Part shown: positions 48,083-61,699 of the stretch, one piece after another
How positions within the stretch are numbered: position 1 is the first letter of the stretch
Layout of the letters: every line of letters begins with the position of its first letter
NCBI RefSeq assembly: GCF_030463535.1
Contig: NC_132878.1
Span: 26,174,425-26,238,424 of the forward strand
Origin: Salminus brasiliensis
Lineage: Eukaryota > Chordata > Actinopteri > Characiformes > Bryconidae
DNA: 64,000 nt
Reading direction: 5' to 3'
The notes under the pieces: model-generated
Told to the model about the DNA's origin: nothing
Database searches by the model: none
Seen by the model: only the letters and a program-made list of their open reading frames with translations
Made by a program: the position numbers and the translations under genes

Positions 48083-48957
48083 CAAACCGGATTCCAAAAA
48101 AGTTGGGATACTAAACAAATTGTGAATAAAAACTGAATACAATGATGTGGAGATGGCAAATGTCAATATTATATTCGTAATAGAACATAGATGACAGATC
48201 AAAAGTTTAATCTGAGTAAATGGAACATTTTAAAGGAGAAATATGTTGATTCAAAATTTCATGGCGTCAACAAATCCCAAAAAAGTTTGGACAAGTAGCA
48301 ATAAGTGGCTGGAAAAAGGAAATTGAGCATATAACGAACAGCTGGAAGACCAATTAACACTAATTAGGTCAATTGACAACATGATTGGGTATAAAAAGAG
48401 CTTCTCAGAGTGTCAGTGTCTCTCTGAAGCCGCGATGGTAAGAGGATCACCAATTCCACCATTGTTGCGCAGAAAGATAGTGCAGCAATACCAGAATGGT
48501 GTTACCCAGCGTAAAATAGCAAAGACTTTTAAGTTATCATCATCAACCGTGCTTAACATCATCAAAAGATTCAGAGAATCTGGAACAATCGCTGTGTATA
48601 AGGGTCAAGGCCGTAAAACTCTACTGGATGCTCATGATCTCCGGGCCCTTAAACGTCACTGCACCTCAAACAGGAATGCCACTGTCAAGGAAATAACAGA
48701 ATGGGCTCAGGAATACTTCCAGAAATCATTGTCAGTGAACACAATCCACCGTGCCATCCGCCGTTGCCAGCTGAAACTCTACAGTGCAAAGAGGAAGCCA
48801 TTTCTAAGCAAGCTCCACAAGCTCAGACGTTTGCACTGGTCCAGGGGTCTTTTAAAATGGAGTGTGGCAAAATGGAAGACTGTTCTGTGGTCAGATGAGG
48901 CACGATTTGAAGTTCTTTATGGAACACTGGGACGCCATGTCATCCAGGCCAGAGAGA
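48083..48957 (+). mobile_element. Tc1-like transposon, 3' half deleted, unit 5
   Basis: Same truncated element and junction as in units 3 and 4. Confidence 0.88.
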
Positions 48958-49145
48958 ATCTTCTCCGAGTAAATGGCCACCCAGCCCGACCTGCTGGAAG
49001 ATTGCCCGCTGAGGTCCCCTCTACCTGCGTCAAACCAGCTGCCACCTACTGGTCCAACCAGCAGGCCCCCCACCCACCACCACCCATAACTGCTACCTGT
49101 TTAATGACCATGTTAAAACCTAAAAAAAACCAAATGGACTCGTAA
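48381..49145 (+). pseudogene. Chimeric ORF: Tc1 transposase N-part fused to LINE 3'-UTR, unit 5
   Basis: Identical in translation to the chimeras of units 3 and 4, duplicated with the unit. Confidence 0.7.
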
Positions 49146-49478
49146 CTGTCTGCCACTATTAATATCACCATTATGAACTATCTGTTGTATCTGGTTTGGT
49201 CATTTTTATCATTAATGTTTAAATAGTTCTGACCAGAGGAGGCTGGGTCCCCCTTGTGAGACTTGGTTCCTCCCAAGGTTTCTTCCTCCAGCTCTGAGGG
49301 AGTTTTTCCTTGCCACTGTCGCCATTGGCTTACTCACGGGGGTCTTTGATCCGTCATATCTTACGTTATTTTCTTCTTTCTTCTTTGTCTCTGTCTTTTA
49401 TTAATCACTATTTATGTAAAGCTGCTTTGTGACGACAACAGTTGTAAAAAGCGCTTTACAAATAAATCTGACTTGACT

Positions 49479-51350
49479 ATATCACAGTGTGCTGGGGCAG
49501 AGGTTCTAGTGCAGGGCATTTTCTACACACTGCTTTTCTCTTAGAGGAACTGGGAAGCTGTGTGTAACCTGTAATGGTAGAAACTGGTTCCTTCTAATGA
49601 ACTTTATTCCAAATCCTCATGGATTTGTACTTTCCTGAGAGTTGAACGAGTTTAATACTATATAATCTAGTACTATCTAGTACATGTCACAGAGGGAGAA
49701 AACATGCCCTCGTTTTGGGGGGATTTCATGGAGTTGAGCGCTTTCACACGGTGTAATGGAGTTTGGGCGACCCCTAGTGGCAAGTGGTGAACTGCAGCTA
49801 GACTTAGCTTTGGTGCTTCTGAGCTGCGGTCCTTCAGCAGCAGACTGTGCTTCTAACGCTGGGGGCAGGAGCACAGCTCCGTGTTTTGTTGCTAAATTCA
49901 GATTAAAAACGTGTTTCAGTTAAAAATCCTCTACTCACTTAAACTATCATACAGATGAGCAAGTGTTGAGATGAAGACTGCACTGTTTTAGCTCGTAGTT
50001 CAGCTTTTATCAGCTTCGTCTTCGTTTCTCTGTCGTGAGTTTGGGTGAGGAGAACATGAGGCTCCATTTTCCTCTGTTTTCTCCAGTCCTGCTAGCGGTG
50101 GATGAACTAAGCCATGTTTTACTTTCATTAGAGATAATTGTATTTCTTTACCCAGCTTAAACCTGATCTGCAGTCATCACACCACCTAGAAGACTTTGAA
50201 CCTCTCCAGCCCTTTTTTCCATTTCCAGTCTGAAATTACACTCCCACATCTTGAGGCTTTCTGCTCCAGCCTTATATAAACTAGAGGCAATTTCACCAGT
50301 TACTGAAAAGCCTTCACTTTTGGAGTAGAAAACATGTAGAAATATTGAAATTGATCTGCAGTGGTCAAAATATGATAAAAACCACAAAAAGAATTTTCCT
50401 GAATTTCATTTTAAAATCTAGATTTTAGAGACTATAAACTGAAGCCTTCATGTCCCCCAAAACTTTCTGCTTTGGACTCTCGTGTCACCATGGGTCTACT
50501 TTCACCAGGCAACATTTGGAGCTGATCCCTCCTCCTGATTTGAAGTTCTTCTAGCTGGAGCTGACAGTGAACAGGCTGCTTCTCCAAGTGTCCTTTTAGA
50601 GTCTCTAAAGTCTCCAACCTCTCCATCATAAGAACAGCTCATTTTACTGCAGGAAAGGGATCGTGTATTATCTGCACTTGATGGCAACATGTTATCCTGT
50701 ATTTCTTCACCTTCTTTGACAAACTTACGTCATCCACCAGTTCTGATTGAATATTTTATTCTAGTGCCAAACCAAGAGCAATCACTAGTAGATAAGAGCA
50801 AAGAGGCAGGAGGGTCTAGTTTCACCTTTGCTTGTTTTATTTAGTCAGGTTTTCTTATTCTAGCTTTCACAGCTCTCACTGCTGTCCAACTCCAGCAAAG
50901 CCTCGGCTTCACTTTCCCGTTCCAACTCTGTCAAAATTTCTCCAACAGCATAAAATACTTTCTTCTATGATTTCTGAGTTTGTTTTGAAGCAATTTTTAT
51001 TGATTATTGCTGCCAATAATTTCTTCCTTCCTGAGAAGCTGCTTCAGGAAACAATCCTTCAGAAGTAAAAAGGTTCTGGAGCTCAGATTTGAGAAGCTTC
51101 AGAGCTGCATGAATGAAATGCTGGATTTCTGATGGAAATCCATGATGTGAGCTGACAGACTGTAGATGAGCTGGTGTGAAAGGACTCCTTCACATCCTCA
51201 CCTAATGCTTCCTTTTCCATCAGCTGTGTTACTGACAACCCTCTGAACTCTTCATCTGCGGCTGTTTAAACACTCAAGCAGCAGAGAGGCTGAGAGAATG
51301 TGGGTTCAGCTCTGTGGAGAAGACGTGAAGAAGAGTCTTCATGTGAAGAG
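49479..51350 (-). other. Unidentified segment with exon-like minus-strand pieces, unit 5
   Basis: Duplicate of the unit 3 and 4 segment; open blocks at 50157-50387 and 50432-50629. Confidence 0.33.
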
Positions 51351-51430
51351 CTTCATCTTTTTCTCTCAGTTAATGAATGAAAGAGAATCGTAGGAGATTC
51401 TTTTCAGATCTACAAGATTTAACACACACA

Positions 51431-52567
51431 TCACTTCTTATCACATAACCTCACAGTGGATCCACCACAAACCCAGAACCCAGCGTAGAGCGGCTGAGTG
51501 AATGTGGTGTGGAGTGTGTGTAGGAGGGTCATTGTGTCAGAGACGCTGTAGAAGGACAGAGTTCCTGCACTGTGATCCACATACACTCCTATTCTGGAGG
51601 ATGGTGGAGCTGAGACCTTAGTCCGAATGCTGTTGTGGAGAAAAGAGAGAGAGGAGGAACACACCAGACTCCAGGACTGACTGTTGCATCCAAACACACA
51701 CTCATTACCCCCTCCTTTCCTGCTGATCCCTTTATATGAGACTGATATGTACACACACCCCCCTCCGCTCCACTCAACCTCCCAGTAACAACGTCCACAC
51801 ACACTCTCCTTACACAACACCTGATACCAGCTGTTAAACCTCTCTGGATGATCAGAGTATGGCTGGTCTTCTTCACTCCACATCACCACTCTGTTCTTCT
51901 CAGACAGTCTGAGGTGATTATTTACTGTGTTGGGATCCAGAGTCAGTCGACAGTGATCTACAGAAAAGTAAAGAAAAGAAAAGTTAAATTATTTAAAGTA
52001 AAACACTGTTGCTGAGTGTGTGTGTGTGCTTGTGTGTGTGTGTTTAATTCAGTACATGTCTGTGTGTGTGTTTGTCTTTTAATGTGTGTGAATTTGTTTC
52101 ATTTAGTGTCGTGTTTGTGTGTGGGTATGTATGTGTGTTACACATACACTGCAGAAAGTCTTCTCTGGTTTTTGGCTCTGAGGATAAAATCTGAACTGCT
52201 GCAGCTGTGGAGACACACAAACACAACAGTCCAACAGCATAAATAGAATAGAATAGAATAGAGTAGAGTAGAGTAGAATAGAATTAAAATGTTTCTGAAG
52301 ATTAAAGATAAAGTTTAAAACGTAAAAACAATCTTTATTTCTAAGAAACTTAGAAGATCAGTCATTTCAGTCTTTCTCTCTCTCTCTAAAACCGGATTTA
52401 TCTGTTGATAAATATAACAGTTTTGTAGAAATATGAGAGAAGTAATAACAGTAATAATAGAAGAACAGCAATAATACAATAATTCATGTAAAGCAAATAA
52501 ATGATATTTTTAAGGAGTGCTCTTTTAAATGTATGTGAATTACACTGATCAGTTACCAGCATCTTTC

Positions 52568-52611
<44 letters not shown>

Positions 52612-54102
52612 GGTCTGATGAAATATGACACTCTGTTACAGTGTGAATCTGTAAGGGTGGACCAATTCCAGCCACCAGAGGGCAGCGGTAGTCCGATAAT
52701 CAGTCCTAACTCCCAGCACCTGGTGAGCTGAGTATATATACTCCTCAAGGAACAACCAGAGTGGCTGGTTCTTTGTGGAGCACATAGTGTTTACAACATA
52801 CAGGCGGTTATTTGGTGTCGTTTCATACACTGTGTTCCTTCTGTCTTGTTTCTTTTGGAAAGTTAGGTCTCACCCTTTCCTACTTTCCAATTTCTGTTCA
52901 AAAGAAGGCAGTGAGGTTTCTCCATCCCCTTCTCCTAGTTTACTCATTTATCTTTAGGAAGAACTGGAGGTTCAAGGAACCTTCCTCCTTTCCCTCCTTA
53001 TTTTTCTGCCATAGCTTTGTTTGGGAGTCCAAGCTATTTAGTTCGCCTCAGTTCAAAGAAGGCAGCCAGCCTCCCCTGGCATCGTTGTCTGGTTTTCCTG
53101 CTCAAACCCTCCCTTGTGCAGTGGTAAAGTAGTGGTAAAGTACCTGGTTTCTGATCCCGTGGACCTGGGTTCAATTCCCACTGAAAGTTGGGATATCATT
53201 AAGTTCTGATACCCATGCCTTTCTGTTCCACATCTTGACAGCTAAGTGTTTAGGTCATATTCTAACTACCACTGGTAGCTCTATCGGTAGGGCCCTGGAC
53301 TAGTCCCGCTAGTGCTACCATTACAGAATCAGCTGCTGGACACAGGTGGTGGCTGCAGTGCGTGGTCAGTGTGTAGAGGAACAGTAAGAGGAACAGAGTT
53401 CAATTAGATAATTTCTATGGAGCTCAGAGGAAACTTGTCTCACTTGTCCTCTTTCTGTCCAAGTAAAGATTCCCATCCTTATGTCTGACAGCAGGACAGC
53501 TGCTCTTACCATGTGGAGGGATCTTCCTGAACTCCTCTCTGCAGAATTCCTGTAGTCGCTCTTTCAGCTCAGAGACAGATTTCCTCACTCCATCAAATGA
53601 GGGATGTTGATGGACAGTGATGCTGGCTGAGTCCTCAGATCCAGAAGAGACACAGAGAGACTGGAAACTCTACAGAGAGAAGAAACACAATGGAGGAAGA
53701 TGAAGGTGGAGAAGAGAGATGAAGGAGATCAGAGCAAATGAGACTAAAGAGAAAGTTGGGATTACAGACAGCTTTATTTAGTGGAGCTTAATGAACTTCT
53801 GCTGAGAGGAGCTTTACAAGCTTGATGAGGAGCAGCTTCCTCTGTAGATCAGTGAGTGTTACCTGGAGGAAATGGAGGTGATCCTCTGTGTGTGAAAGCT
53901 GCTCCAGCTCACTGTGTCTCCTCTTTAGATCAGCCATCTCCTGCTGCAGTTTCTCCAGGAGTTCTTCAGCTCCACTCAGTTCAGCCTTCTCCTGAGCTCT
54001 GATCAGCTCTGTTAGCTCAGAGCGCTTTTTCTCAATGGAGCGGATCAGCTCAGTGAAGATCCTCTCACTGTCCTCCACTGCTGACTGTGCAGAGCGCTGT
54101 TA

Positions 54103-54162
<60 letters not shown>

Positions 54163-56451
54163 GAATATTCTCTACAAGGTTAATGTAGCAGTGGTGTAAA
54201 AGTACTGTAAAAGTAAAAGTTCTGATAAGATCTGAGTAACAGTAAGAGTGAAGGAAAGTAGTTCAGAGGGATTAGGAGTAAAGAATCAGAGTAAAGAGGA
54301 AATATAAGCAGCAGCTGATCTTAGAACATGAGTTTGAACATATTCATTAAAGCATTCCAAGACATATTTTGGTGCTAATCTATGATCAAATGTATAAACC
54401 AGTATAAATACTTTATAATCCATTGAGAAAGTTAAAAATCATTAAAGGTCATTGAAAACCTTTAAGAGATTTAAATGATTTAGACATTTTATTTTATTTT
54501 AAAATCACTTCTAAATGAGGCAGGTAGCTGTAGTCTAATGAAATTAAATGTGTTTATTCTTTTTTGTGTAATAGTGCTCTGACTACAACGGTCTGAACAA
54601 GCTGTAGTTGATCAGTTGTGTTTTAAACACAATGCATAACACATTACAATAGTCTAATAGTTCAGGTTCTCATGATCTTTCAGTTTGACAAAAGGTCTAA
54701 ACATTTTTTATTTCTTAACTGAAGGAGAGTAAAAGTTTTCTAACAATCAAAGTAAGATTTAAAGGTCAGGGTGGAGTCTAAAGGTATCTAATTTCATATT
54801 CAGTTAATTACTATTGTAAAAATAAAAATACAATTTAATATTTTACTTTTTTACTTCACATACCTTCTAACACAAACTACAAAATGTAGTACCAATCACT
54901 TATCTCTTCACTGGCTGACTGGAGGAGATCCAGACTGAGCTCTGAAATATCAAATCTCTGCTCAGTACTCACCTTAAGAGTGTTCACTGTCTGCTCCACC
55001 TCCTGTAGCTTCCTCTGCTTCTCCTGGATCCTCTGCTGGAGTTTCTCCTGCATCTCTTTTAGCTGATTCTGTGAATGTTTATTACTTTTTGTGAATTATG
55101 ACCTACAAAGATTAGTAATAACTGGCATCTGAAGATGTAATGTTAATTTTTTTCACAGAGCTGTCTTTTAGACTATTACTTTTATACAATTACTTTAATA
55201 TTAGTAATATTATGACATATTACGGTCACACACACAAGTATTTCCATTGCGGCATAACACTACATGCGAAATTGTGATTTTGTCTTTGCATCATCGGTTC
55301 ATTTTGGCTAGAAAACATTTAAAAGATAATCACAACGCTCATTTTGTTTGTTTCAAGCTTGTGTTATCAAGGCCCCTTTCACTAGCTTAAATAAAGCCTA
55401 TTCTAACGTTACTGATTCCTTGGTATTTTGGTAGGTTATACAGTTATAAGTGGCTATAAACAGAACATTCTGCTATAAGCTTTCTTTAGCTTGTCTGTTG
55501 TATGGCCTTCTTTCTTTTAAGTATGTACAACGGTCCATTGCTCAGTAAAATTGAACTAAACTGACTGACTGAAAGAGTTAGCTGCTCAAGCTTTTGGAAA
55601 GATGCTGGGGCATTATAAGGAATGAAGTGCCTGTAATGAATTTGCATGGTGTGTCCTGTACTACTGCTCAGCAATGGGAAGAAATTGACTTTGACTTTGT
55701 CTAATAATGCCCCTGTGTCACACTGTCTTATGAGCACAACAACCCAGGTAGATGGGTGTCGGCTGATTAATAAAACTCCTTCCTCATCCAGAAGGAGTTT
55801 CATTAATCAGCTGACACCCATCTAGTCTGAGCTGATTCTGAATGATCTAACAGTTCTCACCTGTTTCCTGCTTCTTTCTGTTGTAGCTGAGACTGTATCG
55901 TGTCCCCTGTGATCCTCCATTGTGCATAAATAGCAGATAGAGCTCTGATCAGTACGACAGTAGATCTCGATCAGTCTGTCATGCTGAGAGCAGATCTTCT
56001 CTTGTAGCTGGGTGGACGCTTTGACCAGCTTGTGCTTCTTCAGTCCAGGAACTTCATAGTGAGGTTTAAGATGAGTTTCACAAAAGGAGGCCAGACACAT
56101 CAGACAGGACTTGATGGCTTTGAGTTTTCTCCCGGTACAGAAATCACACTCCACATCTCCAGGTCCAGCATAACGGGGAGCAGGAGAAGCAGCTTGGAGT
56201 TGTGTCTTCTTCAGTTTCTCCACCACTTCAGCCAGCATGTTGTTCCTGCGTAGAACAGGCCTTGGAGTGAACGTCTCTCTGCACTGGGGGCAGCTGTAGA
56301 CCCCCCTCTGTTCATCCTGATCCCAGCAGCCATTAATACACACCATACAGAAACTGTGTCCACAGTGGATGGTCACTGGATCCTTCAGCAGATCCAGACA
56401 GACTGGACAGCTGAACTGCTCGTGATCTACTGAAATACTGGCCTCTGCCAT
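51431..56451 (-). CDS. TRIM E3 ubiquitin ligase, copy E (array-edge copy)
   Basis: Exons on minus: 55861-56451, 54973-55068, 53863-54096, 53510-53669, 52148-52198, 51431-51957; 1659 nt, 552 aa, intact. The SPRY exon translation equals copy D. Exon 1 instead resembles copy A (QRGVYSC, CLMCLASFC, HYEVPGLKKHK). Exon 2 begins NQLKEM (TQLKEM elsewhere) and has several changes. Introns 1 and 2 are largely unrelated to those of A-D and longer, so the 5' half is probably the older, non-homogenised version. A 32-bp-arm hairpin lies in intron 1 close to the exon 1 donor. It is head-to-head with rpl36a, with about 0.7 kb between start codons. Confidence 0.87.
52634..53112 (+). repeat. LTR-like interspersed repeat in TRIM intron 4, unit 5
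   Basis: Counterpart of 8586-9060, matching units 3 and 4. Confidence 0.35.
53119..53303 (+). repeat. tRNA-like / SINE-like sequence in TRIM intron 4, unit 5
   Basis: Counterpart of 9071-9260, B box kept. Confidence 0.42.
54102..54158. repeat. (AC)n microsatellite at the exon 3 acceptor, TRIM E
   Basis: 57-nt run with one ATAC interruption, the longest of the five. Confidence 0.9.
54200..54960. other. Intron 2 of TRIM E, sequence not shared with other copies
   Basis: AT-rich, with no ORF or recognised repeat. The corresponding intron of copies A-D (for example 43439-44219) has different sequence through most of its length. Only the ends next to the exons match. Confidence 0.7.
55075..55745. 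other. Intron 1 of TRIM E, sequence not shared with other copies
   Basis: Intron 1 is 792 nt here against 273 nt in copy D. The extra sequence is AT-rich and holds no feature I recognise; a 105-codon minus-strand ORF over it looks incidental. Confidence 0.7.
55750..55823. repeat. Long hairpin in intron 1 of TRIM E
   Basis: Arms 55750-55781 and 55792-55823 are reverse complements at 30 of 32 positions, with a 10-nt loop. The right arm is an inverted version of sequence that runs forward in copies A-D (for example around 44511-44542). It starts about 37 nt downstream (sense) of the exon 1 splice donor. Confidence 0.92.
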
Positions 56452-56492
56452 TTTCCTGCACTTCTAGACTGAGAGAGAGCAGCACTCTGAGA

Positions 56493-56506
56493 TCACTTTC
56501 GTTTTC
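56493..56506 (-). promoter_or_regulatory. ISRE/IRF-like element, TRIM E promoter
   Basis: Same motif and spacing, preserved even in the edge copy whose introns differ. This argues that the site is old in the array. Confidence 0.7.
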
Positions 56507-56562
56507 TCTGAACTGAGCAGGAGGGACTTCCTGCTTTCCTGCTGCTCAGAGTGTCACAGAGA

Positions 56563-56594
56563 GGGAGAGGGAGAGGGAGAGAGAGAGAGAGAGG
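56563..56594. repeat. (AG)n microsatellite upstream of TRIM E
   Basis: GGGAGA/GAGA run; homology to the array ends within about 10 bp of its right side. Confidence 0.88.
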
Positions 56595-56603
56595 ACAGAA
56601 CTG

Positions 56604-57115
56604 ACATCCCATCTACTACATTTGTACTTCTACTCAAGTTTTCTTTTTGGTAAAGACTTTTAAAGTAAATTACTGTTTCTTGAGTATTGCTTTGAATTAC
56701 AACCTCTGCTGCTGGTAATTAAAAAAAATGTTGTCAGTCTCGACTTTAATAAAATAATATTAGGTATGAACACCCAGGTTCTGTCTCACTGTCTGTCTGT
56801 CTTCTTGGCTCTCTGTCTGTCTTTCAGCTGGGGTTCTCTACAGCTTTTGATAAACATCTACAGCTACAACGTGATATACACATATTTCTGTTATGTAAGA
56901 ATCATCTAGTGCTCAAGTGGTTTTGTTTTTTTGAACGACTTGCAAAATCGAATATTATATTATTTTAATATTATTAATATTTGGTACGTTTTTCTGCAGC
57001 AAATGTGAGTGTTATACATTCGCAACTTTGAATAGAAGCGCTGGTTTACGGTGTAGTTGCTGGATTTATCCGCCAGGGGCAGCACCGCAGAGCTGCGTCC
57101 CACCGTACCATAACC
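56604..57115. other. Single-copy spacer between TRIM E and rpl36a
   Basis: Mostly AT-rich sequence without an ORF or recognised repeat; GC content rises from about 57030 toward the rpl36a promoter. Confidence 0.6.
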
Positions 57116-57123
57116 CCCTGCAG

Positions 57124-57135
57124 TGCGCATGCGCG
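57124..57135 (+). promoter_or_regulatory. NRF1 site in the rpl36a promoter
   Basis: TGCGCATGCGCG fits the NRF1 consensus YGCGCAYGCGCR exactly. It lies immediately upstream of the probable start site. NRF1 sites are common in promoters of housekeeping genes. Confidence 0.75.
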
Positions 57136-57143
57136 TCCTCTTC
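57136..57143 (+). promoter_or_regulatory. 5'-TOP-like transcription start of rpl36a
   Basis: The pyrimidine tract TCCTCTTC lies about 30 bp before the ATG. Vertebrate ribosomal protein mRNAs start at a C within such a tract, which places them under mTOR/LARP1 translational control. The exact start base is inferred. Confidence 0.6.
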
Positions 57144-57166
57144 GGTCCTGCGCTACGAGGGCAACC

Positions 57167-61657
<4,491 letters not shown>

Positions 61658-61690
61658 GCTGGGCCATGGACGTTTTTGTGGTATTCCATC

Positions 61691-61696
61691 AATAAA
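61691..61696 (+). terminator. Polyadenylation signal of rpl36a
   Basis: AATAAA 34 nt after the stop codon, followed by TG-rich sequence. This gives the very short 3' UTR typical of ribosomal protein mRNAs. Confidence 0.85.
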
Positions 61697-61699
61697 AGT

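Larger units (their letters stand above)
47847..49478 (+). mobile_element. L2-like LINE remnant with internal deletion, unit 5
   Basis: Copy of the unit 3 and 4 arrangement, with the Tc1-LINE deletion junction near 48957. Confidence 0.72.
45432..56603. repeat. Tandem segmental repeat, unit 5 (TRIM copy E), right edge of array
   Basis: Fifth copy. From 45432 to about 53900 it is nearly identical to unit 4. From TRIM exon 3 rightward it diverges: exon 3 has several substitutions, and introns 2 and 1 contain unrelated sequence (54200-54960 and 55075-55745). Exon 1 and its promoter again match the array, and here they resemble copy A more than B-D. Homology to the other units stops near 56603, just after the (AG)-rich tract. 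The stretch 47142-47846 holds no recognisable gene. Confidence 0.92.

Noticed and set aside
55486-55803. 105-codon minus-strand ORF in intron 1 of TRIM E
   Set aside because: It lies in copy-specific AT-rich intron sequence, has no domain, and runs into the hairpin.
1-56603. CRISPR-like or satellite array
   Set aside because: The repeat unit is about 11 kb with genes and introns; there are no short repeats with unique spacers.
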